From NCBI GenBank assembly GCA_029060585.1, contig JAIDTS010000129.1, positions 1 to 6,416 on the forward strand: a DNA stretch of 6,416 nucleotides, read 5' to 3'. Origin of the DNA: Muribaculaceae bacterium. Lineage in GTDB: Bacteria; Bacteroidota; Bacteroidia; Bacteroidales; Muribaculaceae. The notes below the pieces were generated by a model, which did no database searches, was not told where the DNA came from, and saw only the letters and a list, made by a program, of their open reading frames with translations. Shown in pieces: positions 1 through 6,393 of this stretch. The first letter of the stretch is position 1, and each line of letters begins with the position of its first letter. Position numbers and translations under genes: made by a program.

Positions 1-70
1 CGCGAAAGCTGACACTTGTGGCGACACAGAGGAGATTTCTCTGATAGAGAGGAAATGGAAGAGGTATGTT

Positions 71-1210
71 TTATTTGACTATCTTTTTCCGTTCGTGAAT
101 ATATATTCCGGGAGGGAGAGAGTCATAATCGGTAGGGGAGTGCCTTTTACCAGTGAGATCATATATATACTTCTCCGAGTCAGAACCCCCCGGCTCGGCA
201 AAGATGTAGTCTATGCCTGCGGCCTCGATCGCCTTTTTCGAGAGGAGGAATTTCAGGGGAATTTTCACACGCTGTTGCCAATACCATTCGTTGTGGCCTG
301 CGCCTTTCGCATCATACAAGTATAGATTTCCGTTTTCCTCGGAGTATTCTTTGTCCCTGACTATTTCTCGGGCCGCTATCTCATATTTAAGGTAATCGGC
401 ATCCCACCCTACTGTTCCCTGATCCATGTAAAGTCTGTGCAATCCATCAGCCGGTATATGTTCGCTCAAATATTGAAGTATTGCATTCGCGCAGACCTCG
501 TCATCGTTCATCGTATAGTCGGGATTAAGATTGAGTGAGCCTATCCAATGCGTGGACATACATGCGGCTCCGCCAAAAGTAGCCGGATATTCACACAGAA
601 GATACATTGAAGCTAAAGCCCCCATGCTGGAGCCCATGGCGAATGTTGTCGAGGTTCCGGGAGCGGTGTTGAACAGGCTGTCTACAAGAGGCTTCAGTTC
701 ATCTGCGACAAATGCAGCTTCCTCGTTTCCCAAGAATGTGCCTTTGCATGTATCGTAGATAAACGTATTCTCAATTTGATCCGGCGAGATGTAATCCAGA
801 GCGTTTTCTGGAAAGTAATCGTTGGGACGCAGTCCTTCGGCACCCCGGTTGTTGATACCGACTATAATGGGCATCTCGAAGTCAGGGTCACTTGCCAGTT
901 GGGAGCAGGCTTTGTCGATTGCCCAAGGAACGCCTGCGAATGAAAATGAAGCGTCAAACAGATTCTGACCGTCATGGGCATAGACCACAGGGTATCTCTT
1001 ATCGGAAGCAGAGTCATATTCCGCTGGAGTCCAGACATCGATTGTCACTGTTCCTTCAAGGTTTCCCGACTTCACTTCAAGACGTGTTATGTTTCCGAAT
1101 GAAGAGGTCGGTATGGATGATGAGATTATCTTATATTCGGGCAGCATTGCCGAGACGGAGGTAAGGTTTAGGAGTGCCGGGATAATGATGGTGGTCTTTA
1201 ATATGTTCAT
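71..1210 (-). CDS. Secreted alpha/beta-hydrolase esterase with T9SS-like C-terminal tail
   Basis: This 379-residue protein looks like a putative esterase of the esterase D / carbohydrate esterase 1-like alpha/beta-hydrolase group (Pfam Esterase, PF00756). An N-terminal hydrophobic stretch ending in SVSA (residues 1-21) reads as a Sec signal peptide. The family hallmark HDGQNLFD is at 79-86. The nucleophile elbow GSSMG at 193-197 puts the catalytic serine at 195. The likely histidine is H306 in GAGHNEW, and the likely acid is D270 (or D263) in the segment MDQGTVGWDADY. The end, about 347-379 (YDLTGKR, then LPPGIYI, then KKIVK), matches a short type A T9SS sorting domain, so export across the outer membrane is inferred. 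Substrate cannot be read from sequence; acyl or feruloyl esters on glycans are possible. It is transcribed alone and away from the ABC gene. The ATG at 1208-1210 is chosen because the signal peptide starts there; no Shine-Dalgarno is seen, as is usual in Bacteroidota. Confidence 0.88.
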   Translation of the reverse strand: MNILKTTIIIPALLNLTSVSAMLPEYKIISSSIPTSSFGNITRLEVKSGNLEGTVTIDVWTPAEYDSASDKRYPVVYAHDGQNLFDASFSFAGVPWAIDKACSQLASDPDFEMPIIVGINNRGAEGLRPNDYFPENALDYISPDQIENTFIYDTCKGTFLGNEEAAFVADELKPLVDSLFNTAPGTSTTFAMGSSMGALASMYLLCEYPATFGGAACMSTHWIGSLNLNPDYTMNDDEVCANAILQYLSEHIPADGLHRLYMDQGTVGWDADYLKYEIAAREIVRDKEYSEENGNLYLYDAKGAGHNEWYWQQRVKIPLKFLLSKKAIEAAGIDYIFAEPGGSDSEKYIYDLTGKRHSPTDYDSLPPGIYIHERKKIVK

Positions 1211-1346
1211 GCGGTAAGATGGAATATCAGTTTTATGTTCTAACGTAAGAAACGATTGAATGTTGTATAATCTCCATCATACTAAAAAATAAGCTTTTCC
1301 CTTTCGTCAATTCTCCCGTTGCTGATTTTTTTATTAACTTTGCATT
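1211..1346. other. Divergent intergenic region between esterase and rhuM fragment/ABC gene
   Basis: These 136 bases separate two divergently read genes. On the plus strand they end in a good -7 element. On the minus strand, towards the esterase, I see only a weak candidate (TTG followed 16 bases later by TATTTTTT), too poor to call as a promoter. No coding frame or hairpin stands out. Confidence 0.6.
1335..1342 (+). promoter_or_regulatory. Bacteroidota-type -7 promoter element (TAACTTTG)
   Basis: TAACTTTG matches the Bacteroidota consensus TAnnTTTG exactly. No TTTG is found at the expected 19-20 bases upstream; the nearest TTG (1319-1321) is only 13 bases away. Its position implies a transcript starting at about 1347-1349, so the small rhuM-like frame would be leaderless or nearly so, and the ABC gene would have a leader of about 80 bases. 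This is the only evident promoter for the ABC gene. Confidence 0.6.
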
Positions 1347-1439
1347 ATGGAAGAAGCGAACGAAATAATACTCTATCAACCAGACTCCGCTGTCAAGCTC
1401 GAAGTGCGGTTGGAGGATGAGACTGTATGGCTAAATTAA
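1347..1439 (+). pseudogene. 5' fragment of a RhuM-family (virulence protein RhuM) gene, 30 codons
   Basis: The frame begins ATG at 1347 and stops at TAA 1437-1439, giving 30 residues. The segment EIILYQPDSAVKLEVR followed by DETVWLN is what I recall as the highly conserved N-terminus of Bacteroidota RhuM-family proteins, which normally continue as WL(N/T)-Q-x-QMAELF into a full-length protein of several hundred residues. Here similarity ends at WLN: the next codon is TAA, and the bases after it (ACA AGG ATT TTA TGG) do not encode the expected continuation. I therefore read it as the leftover start of a rhuM gene joined to the ABC gene. It carries its own -7 promoter element and overlaps the ABC start by 13 bases, so it may now act as a leader peptide. 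Family assignment is from memory of the motif, not a search. It could instead be a functional short leader frame. Confidence 0.7.
1412..1416 (+). promoter_or_regulatory. Possible ribosome binding site (GGAGG) for the ABC gene
   Basis: GGAGG lies 10 bases before the ATG at 1427, inside the rhuM-like fragment. Bacteroidota genes rarely depend on Shine-Dalgarno pairing, so this could be chance, but it supports the 1427 start over the next in-frame ATG at 1451. The latter has AAGGA at 1442-1446, only four bases upstream, which is rather close. Confidence 0.35.
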
Positions 1440-2881
1440 ACAAGGATTTTATGGTAGATCGAAAAGACTTTATAATTTCTTTTGACAGCGAGAGGCTGGG
1501 ATATGGAAAAGTGGAGCTCAGCAACCCTTCGGGAAGCGGAATACCCCGTGGCGTGAACGCTGTGATAGGGAAAAACGGTAGTGGGAAAACCACGTTAGGT
1601 AATATTCTTGCGAAAGGGCGGTATGCCTATGGCAACCGGCTTGGTTTCAGCGACGGTATCTCTCGAATCAAAATGATAACTTTTACTGATATCCATTCGT
1701 TTACGGGCATAGATGTGCAATATTACCATCAGAGAATGGAGGCCACTGCCAACGACTATGTGCTTACAGTAGGCGAGATTTTCAATAAGAAGCTTGATTC
1801 GCCTGTTTGGCATAGATATTCTGAGATATTCCGGCTTGACAATATCGAGAGTAAGAAGATAAATTATCTTTCGAGTGGAGAATTGAGAAAACTTCTAATC
1901 ATCAACGCCCTTTGTGAGAACCCCGATGTTCTGATACTTGATAATCCGTATATCGGTCTTGACGCGGAGTCTCGCGGTGATTTCGACGAGGCGATGATAC
2001 TACTGCGGGATAATGGGGTTTCGGTAGTGTTTCTGCTTTGCGATCCGCAAGATGTTCCTGATTATGTGGATGCTGTAATGGAAATAGAGAACTGCAGAAT
2101 AGGTTATCCGATTGCCGGAAAAGCCGAAATATCTCGTTTCCTCGAGAGGAAGAAAGAGGAAGATCTGAAAAATGTAGCCTCATTGCCTGAGAAGACCAAT
2201 CCCAGGATGTATGAGGATTGCGATGTAGCTTTTGCCATTCGGAATGGCCATGCCAGATATGGGGATAAAACGATTTTTGAGAATTTCAACTGGACTATTC
2301 GCAGAGGAGAATGCTGGGCATTGAAAGGACCTAACGGATCCGGAAAATCTTTGCTTCTGAGTATGGTATGTGCAGATAATCCACAGGGATACTCCAACGA
2401 CATCACTCTATTTGACCGCCGACGAGGCACGGGCGAAAGCATTTGGGAGATAAAAGATGCTATCGGATATGTTTGTCCGGAGATGCAGTTGTATTTCAAG
2501 TCAAACGATTCTGTCAGAGAGATAATTATTCAGGGGATGCGTAATTCGTTGACGAGATACGCGAAATCTACCGCTGAAGAGAAGACCGTGGCAGAAAACT
2601 GGATGCAGGCTTTGCGGATCGGTCATCTTGCCGATCGGAAGTTTTCAGAACTCTCGTCGGGAGAGCAGCGTCTTGTCATGCTTGCGAGAGCGCTTGCTAA
2701 GCAGCCGGAACTCCTGGTGCTTGACGAGCCTTTGCATGGCCTGGACAGAGAGCACAAAGAACTTGTCAATAATCTGATTTGCGAGATGGTCAAGACCAAC
2801 GGATCGACATTGATTTTTGTATCTCATTATGCGGAGGAACTTCCGGAGTGCGTGACACATATCAAGGATATGATGCAATAG
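1427..2881 (+). CDS. modF: ModF-like protein with two ABC ATPase domains
   Basis: A soluble 484-residue protein with two nucleotide-binding domains and no membrane segments. Length and domain order match E. coli ModF (about 490 residues). The second domain carries ModF-specific wording: NPQGYSNDITLFDRRRGTGE at 318-337, then SIWEIK, and near the end VSHYAEELPECVTH. Domain 1 has Walker A GKNGSGKT (48-55), signature LSSGE (148-152) and Walker B LILDNP (169-174). Domain 2 has Walker A GPNGSGKS (301-308), signature LSSGEQ (409-414), Walker B LVLDEP (430-435) with E434, and switch histidine H467. In domain 1 the catalytic glutamate is replaced by N173, and no switch histidine is seen (LLCDPQD, 203-209), so site 1 is probably weak or inactive. 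The role of ModF proteins is poorly known; an early link to molybdate uptake rests on gene position in E. coli, and no mod genes are present here. The start at 1427 overlaps the rhuM-like frame; 1451 is an alternative. No terminator is seen after it. Confidence 0.85.
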   Translation: MAKLNKDFMVDRKDFIISFDSERLGYGKVELSNPSGSGIPRGVNAVIGKNGSGKTTLGNILAKGRYAYGNRLGFSDGISRIKMITFTDIHSFTGIDVQYYHQRMEATANDYVLTVGEIFNKKLDSPVWHRYSEIFRLDNIESKKINYLSSGELRKLLIINALCENPDVLILDNPYIGLDAESRGDFDEAMILLRDNGVSVVFLLCDPQDVPDYVDAVMEIENCRIGYPIAGKAEISRFLERKKEEDLKNVASLPEKTNPRMYEDCDVAFAIRNGHARYGDKTIFENFNWTIRRGECWALKGPNGSGKSLLLSMVCADNPQGYSNDITLFDRRRGTGESIWEIKDAIGYVCPEMQLYFKSNDSVREIIIQGMRNSLTRYAKSTAEEKTVAENWMQALRIGHLADRKFSELSSGEQRLVMLARALAKQPELLVLDEPLHGLDREHKELVNNLICEMVKTNGSTLIFVSHYAEELPECVTHIKDMMQ

Positions 2882-3100
2882 AACAAAATGAGAGCACTGG
2901 ATTCAAGACCAGAATTCTAGAGTACAAGGGCTCAGATGTCGGTAATCATTCAGCCGCAAGCAGGGAGTACCATAGGCTACGCGATGCACGGAACTTGATT
3001 CTGGGCTCTCTCAATGCGCTGGGGAACCGATACTAAAGCCTATTTAATGCCAACGAATTACAGAGAATTTAATGGTTTATTTTGGTTAAATTGGGACACA
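2882..3100. other. Intergenic stretch with no recognised gene
   Basis: From the ABC stop to about 3036 the sequence is fairly GC-rich and one plus-strand frame stays open for 51 codons, ending TAA at 3034-3036 (last residues RNLILGSLNALGNRY). That frame has no start codon of its own after the ABC stop and I do not recognise the peptide, so I do not call a gene; it may be a decayed 3' end of a lost gene. After 3037 composition turns AT-rich, and the peptidase promoter follows. No convincing terminator hairpin for the ABC gene is present. Confidence 0.5.
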
Positions 3101-3103
3101 TTG

Positions 3104-3134
3104 TTGTATAAGTTAAAAAATAGTTATATCTTTG
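3104..3134 (+). promoter_or_regulatory. Bacteroidota promoter of the C10 peptidase gene
   Basis: A -33 TTG at 3104-3106 (part of TTGTTG) is followed after 20 bases by the -7 element TATCTTTG at 3127-3134, fitting the Bacteroidota TTTG / TAnnTTTG pattern. The predicted transcript starts near 3140, giving a leader of roughly 50 bases before ATG 3189. The 20 bases at 3116-3135 recur identically at 6265-6284. Confidence 0.75.
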
Positions 3135-3146
3135 CTAAATAAACAT

Positions 3147-3174
3147 AGAAATTCAAATCAACGTAATAACTTAA
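3147..3174 (+). repeat. 5' leader block, copy 1 of a duplicated promoter-leader module
   Basis: This 28-base block in the untranslated leader of the peptidase gene recurs at 6312-6339 with one mismatch (position 12, T here and A there). It ends in CGTAATAACTTAA, 14 bases before the start codon. With the identical -7 region upstream, it forms a module present twice in the window, before the peptidase gene and after it. Confidence 0.85.
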
Positions 3175-3188
3175 CCAAATTTCTGCTT

Positions 3189-6095
3189 ATGAAGAAAACT
3201 ACTTTAGGTTTACTTATGATGTTGCTCACTGGCTACGGCGCCTCGGCCCGTCAGATTTCGCCGGATGAGGCTAAAAGAGCAGCATCAGATTTTCTGAGCA
3301 CATCCGAATTGAAGACAGCATCGTCCAACACTGCGTTACGCCCAATGAAGGCACCGGGAGTCAATGCCGATGGTCAGACGAGTCCATTCTATGTTTTTAA
3401 TCATGGAGAGAATGAGGGTTTCGTCATCGTCTCCGGTGATGACAGGGCTCCGAAGATACTTGGGTATTCTGATAAGGGTAGCTTTGACAGCGACAATCTT
3501 CCTCCGCAGCTGAAGGCGATGATGGAACAGTGGGCTACTCAGATGGCTAATCTTTCGGAAGCTGCATCGGAGCACTCCACATGGACTAATGCTTCATCTA
3601 CCCGTTCAAGCGAAGTACTGCTTGAGACAGCTAATTGGGGACAATATGCACCATTTAACGACCTATGTCCTATAGTTGATGGAGAGAAAGCACCTGCCGG
3701 ATGCGTAGCTACAGCGATGTCTATAGTTATGAAATATCACAATTGGCCCGATTGTACACGTGGCGGTGAAGAGTATGACTATTATTTCCCGGATGAAAAA
3801 TTTGATTTCGATAACTACGCTATAGATTGGGACGCCCTGTCGGAAGAGAATAATCCTGACTTTGCCGCCCAGGCTGCGAAACTTACATATAGTGCTGGAA
3901 TTGCAGCACAGATGATGTATGGCTCATCAGAAAGTTCTGCTGAAAGTTGGGCCGTAGACCATTCTTTCATTTACTTCTACGCATATAGTAAGAACTGTCA
4001 GTTCCTGCCAAGAGGTAAATTTGAAGATAATGAGTGGAATGACATCCTGCGTACACAACTTGAAGAAATAGGCCCCGTTGTTTATAGTGGTTTTGGATCA
4101 GGAGGTCATACATTTGTTGTCGACGGATATGATTCAGCAGGCTTATACCATGTCAATTGGGGATGGAACGGAAATTCCAACGGATATTTCACACTTGAAT
4201 TTTCACTTGATAATGGTATGAGATATAATGAAGGCCAGGGCATGATAATTAATATATTACCGGACAAGACGAAAAAGGAATATTCTAAGGTGTGGTTCAC
4301 TAACGCTGATGCCTATGACACAGCTGAGAACGATGCATGGAATTTCTTGAATCCGGATATACTTGAAGGTGTTCCAAATACATACATAAGTCCTAATCTA
4401 TGCATAGCTAATTTCAGAGGATTTGTGCGTGTTGCTATAGCGGATGAAGATGATAAGATTGTAGGTTGGGCGGATGATATAGTTCATCAGAAGGATGGAT
4501 ATAGATTCAACTGTCCCCATCCAGGGGGACCAATTATGGCTGAAAATAAGGTTATGGCTCCTCTTAAAGAAGGACAACGCTACCAACTGTTTTCTCAAGA
4601 GGTGCCCAATTCGCCGGAAAGTCCTGATGATGACTATCAGCCGGCATATCAGCCTTCGGATAATCCGGAAGATTGGCAAATGGTTGTAGGAGGTATAAAA
4701 AAACCATCATGTTTTTACGCTTCCGGCAATCGTTCCCGAACTTCAGAAATCAGATTTCATATAGCAGAGAATCTTCCTTCATATTGCAGCACATTCAATT
4801 CTTATGAAAAGGAATTTTCAACTTCATTATTGAGAGGATTCGCTTGTCCGGTTATTTTCCACATGCCTGAAAAGGGGATTAGTTATGAAATGAATTCTTC
4901 TGATAAAGATGGAAGTGTGCATGATGTATTATATGTTGAATGGGGAGATGATAACGATTCGTCCTTCCATGGCTATAATTTCTCTATGCTGGCAGATCAG
5001 ATAGATGTGTATTTTCGCTATGATGAAGAAGAAACAAGAAGAGATAATGGAATACCATCTGATGAGATTGTGGAGAATGACGGGCTTGTATACAGAATAT
5101 CGGATGATGCACTGGCATTGATTGGCTATGATGAAATTGGCGATAATGTCCGCATTCCTGAATCCATTCGGGTTGGAGATAAGGAGTTGCCGGTCAGATT
5201 TGTATCCGATATGGCATTGGCTTTTGCTCCCGTTAAGAATTTGGATTTTGAATCCAAATCTCTTGAGTTCGGAAAATTTGCATTTGCAGGTACTTCCCGG
5301 TTAGAATCGGTAAGTGTAAATAGTATGACACTACCATGGGACCATTTCAATCAGTACGGATTCGTAGATTCCAGCTTAAGTACGGTATTTTTCGATTCAG
5401 CCCCTTCTCGGTATATGGTATTGTATTTTACCGGTTATTCCTATGAATTGAATATGCAAGATGATAAATTCTATGGAGTACCCAGTGTTAAGAATCTGAA
5501 CTTTGTGGTCACATCAACTCCAGCTGACGCCAATGACATGGATTATTTCTTAAGTGTTAAGTATTTTAGAGACATTATGCCGGTCGATGATGTAAATAAT
5601 GCCTTTAATTCGTACATGATTCCAGGTTTGGGTAATACTAAGGTGCTATCTATAAAGGATGAATTGCCTTTCAATATCAATCAGATGTGGAGCTATGATA
5701 TTGACCGGAGAAATTCTTTGATTAGGATTGGAGATATACTGCCAAATGTGAGGATTGAAAGCGTCCTTATAAACGGATCCGAAGCTAAAGTTTATTCTGA
5801 CGGAGTATATTTTGGTGGTTCCGGAGATTCTGGCATGGATGTTACTGTTAATTACATTGTCAATGGAATTAAGAAGACCACAAACTACTCTCCTGAATAT
5901 AATGAGAGCGTTGAATCTACCGATCTTTCGGGTGTTGATGGTAATTTCATAAAAGATGAGGAAATGTTGTCGGTTTACACCTTAGACGGTGTACTCGTCT
6001 CAGCATCCTCCGACAGAACTTCGTTGAAGTCTCTTACACCCGGCATCTACATCATCCGTCAGGGCAATGAGATGAAGAAACTCATAATTCGATGA
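3189..6095 (+). CDS. Secreted C10-family (streptopain-type) cysteine peptidase with C-terminal T9SS tail
   Basis: A 968-residue preproenzyme. Residues 1-20 are a signal peptide (MKKTTLGLLMMLL, ending ASA). About 21-125 is a Spi-type inhibitory propeptide (FYVFN, then EGFVIVSGDDRAPKILGYS). The C10 catalytic domain spans about 142-360: mature start near LLETANWGQYAPFNDLCP, catalytic C172 in PAGCVATAMS, catalytic H307 in GGHTFVVDGY, and N323/W324 in HVNWGWNGNSNGYF. These fit the SpeB Cys/His pair with its Asn-Trp. About 361-621 is a region I cannot assign, probably beta-rich, with an acidic proline-containing linker near 472-493. About 632-715 resembles BspA-type leucine-rich repeats (VRIPESI, then LPVRFVSDMALAFAPVKNLDF). 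About 926-968 (VYTLDGVLV, then LTPGIYIIRQG, then KKLIIR) is a type A T9SS sorting domain. The enzyme is expected at the cell surface or released, cleaving proteins. The start is ATG 3189; the upstream in-frame TTG at 3132 lies inside the -7 element and cannot be translated from this promoter. It is monocistronic with its own promoter and terminator. Confidence 0.93.
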   Translation: MKKTTLGLLMMLLTGYGASARQISPDEAKRAASDFLSTSELKTASSNTALRPMKAPGVNADGQTSPFYVFNHGENEGFVIVSGDDRAPKILGYSDKGSFDSDNLPPQLKAMMEQWATQMANLSEAASEHSTWTNASSTRSSEVLLETANWGQYAPFNDLCPIVDGEKAPAGCVATAMSIVMKYHNWPDCTRGGEEYDYYFPDEKFDFDNYAIDWDALSEENNPDFAAQAAKLTYSAGIAAQMMYGSSESSAESWAVDHSFIYFYAYSKNCQFLPRGKFEDNEWNDILRTQLEEIGPVVYSGFGSGGHTFVVDGYDSAGLYHVNWGWNGNSNGYFTLEFSLDNGMRYNEGQGMIINILPDKTKKEYSKVWFTNADAYDTAENDAWNFLNPDILEGVPNTYISPNLCIANFRGFVRVAIADEDDKIVGWADDIVHQKDGYRFNCPHPGGPIMAENKVMAPLKEGQRYQLFSQEVPNSPESPDDDYQPAYQPSDNPEDWQMVVGGIKKPSCFYASGNRSRTSEIRFHIAENLPSYCSTFNSYEKEFSTSLLRGFACPVIFHMPEKGISYEMNSSDKDGSVHDVLYVEWGDDNDSSFHGYNFSMLADQIDVYFRYDEEETRRDNGIPSDEIVENDGLVYRISDDALALIGYDEIGDNVRIPESIRVGDKELPVRFVSDMALAFAPVKNLDFESKSLEFGKFAFAGTSRLESVSVNSMTLPWDHFNQYGFVDSSLSTVFFDSAPSRYMVLYFTGYSYELNMQDDKFYGVPSVKNLNFVVTSTPADANDMDYFLSVKYFRDIMPVDDVNNAFNSYMIPGLGNTKVLSIKDELPFNINQMWSYDIDRRNSLIRIGDILPNVRIESVLINGSEAKVYSDGVYFGGSGDSGMDVTVNYIVNGIKKTTNYSPEYNESVESTDLSGVDGNFIKDEEMLSVYTLDGVLVSASSDRTSLKSLTPGIYIIRQGNEMKKLIIR

Positions 6096-6124
6096 GATAA
6101 TCTTTGGACTCTTGTACTATAGAC

Positions 6125-6167
6125 ATGAAAATAGCGGACTCGGTCATTCCGAGCCCGCTGTTTTCAT
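6125..6167 (+). terminator. Strong hairpin terminator of the peptidase gene
   Basis: A hairpin 29 bases after the stop codon: ATGAAAA (6125-6131) pairs with TTTTCAT (6161-6167), TAGCGG with CCGCTG (one G-T pair), then one A-C mismatch, then CTCGG with CCGAG, closing a five-base loop TCATT. The A-run on the left arm and T-run on the right mean it could terminate in either direction. Confidence 0.88.
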
Positions 6168-6252
6168 ATTACTGGCAGAGTAGTATAAGAACATTTGAGA
6201 ATTCAAGTACTTTGGCATCTTTCAATTATTTTTGTTAATTCTTTTATAAAGT

Positions 6253-6283
6253 TTGTTGAAATGGAAAAATAGTTATATCTTTG
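6253..6283 (+). promoter_or_regulatory. Second Bacteroidota promoter, for a gene beyond the window
   Basis: TTG at 6253-6255 (within TTTGTTG) and TATCTTTG at 6276-6283 are 20 bases apart, the same spacing as the peptidase promoter. The 20 bases at 6265-6284 are identical to 3116-3135. It points to the right, so its target gene should start at or after the window end. Confidence 0.65.
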
Positions 6284-6287
6284 CGAC

Positions 6288-6319
6288 ATAATTAGAGAAA
6301 TTCATAATTAGAGAAATTC
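6288..6319 (+). repeat. Perfect 16-bp tandem duplication in the second leader
   Basis: ATAATTAGAGAAATTC occurs twice in a row (6288-6303 and 6304-6319). The matching part of the first leader (around 3141-3153) has a single diverged copy, so the second leader is 16 bases longer through a simple duplication. Confidence 0.95.
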
Positions 6320-6339
6320 AAAACAACGTAATAACTTAA
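6312..6339 (+). repeat. 5' leader block, copy 2 of the duplicated promoter-leader module
   Basis: It matches 3147-3174 at 27 of 28 bases. In copy 1 the block is followed within 14 bases by a start codon and signal peptide. Here similarity ends right after AACTTAA and the sequence changes to one with no comparable start codon. Confidence 0.85.
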
Positions 6340-6363
6340 GTCACTTTCGCAAGCTCTAAAAAT

Positions 6364-6393
6364 CTCACGCAGAGGGCGCAGAGGAGCAGAGGG
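6364..6393. repeat. Short GCAGAGG-type intergenic repeat
   Basis: Three imperfect units, ACGCAGAGG (6367-6375), GCGCAGAGG (6376-6384) and AGCAGAGG (6385-6392), preceded by CTC. From memory, similar CTCACGCAGAGGCGCAGAG runs are scattered through intergenic regions of Bacteroidales genomes; I cannot check copy number here. It sits just after the second leader, which suggests it was inserted there or marks a rearrangement. The AT-rich tail after it (6394-6416) contains ATG at 6399 and 6406 but too little sequence to call a gene. Confidence 0.6.

Noticed and set aside
95..325. Plus-strand open frame opposite the end of the esterase gene
   Set aside because: It lies on the antisense of a clear coding gene, has no recognisable protein features and no promoter; the open frame (which extends to the window start) is best explained as a shadow.
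1270..1320. Minus-strand promoter for the esterase (TTG and TATTTTTT)
   Set aside because: The -7 candidate lacks the final G and the spacing is 16 bases, shorter than the usual 19-20; not enough to call.
2104..2499. 131-codon minus-strand frame inside the ABC gene
   Set aside because: The plus-strand frame has conserved ABC motifs throughout this stretch; the reverse frame has no family features.
1427..2881. ABC-F ribosome-protection or translation factor
   Set aside because: ABC-F proteins also have two ATPase domains, but the typical long charged inter-domain linker is missing and the second domain carries ModF wording (PQGYSND, then RRRGTGE).
3066..3092. Inverted repeat AATTTAA / TTAAATT as a terminator for the ABC gene
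   Set aside because: The stem is seven A-T pairs with a 13-base loop and no following T-run; too weak, and expected by chance in AT-rich DNA.
3132..3188. Upstream TTG start extending the peptidase by 19 residues
   Set aside because: The TTG is part of the -7 element TATCTTTG, upstream of the likely transcription start, and the extension would place 19 polar residues ahead of a good signal peptide that begins at ATG 3189.
6364..6393. CRISPR-like array at the window end
   Set aside because: Units are only 8-9 bases, directly adjacent and without spacers; no cas genes are present.
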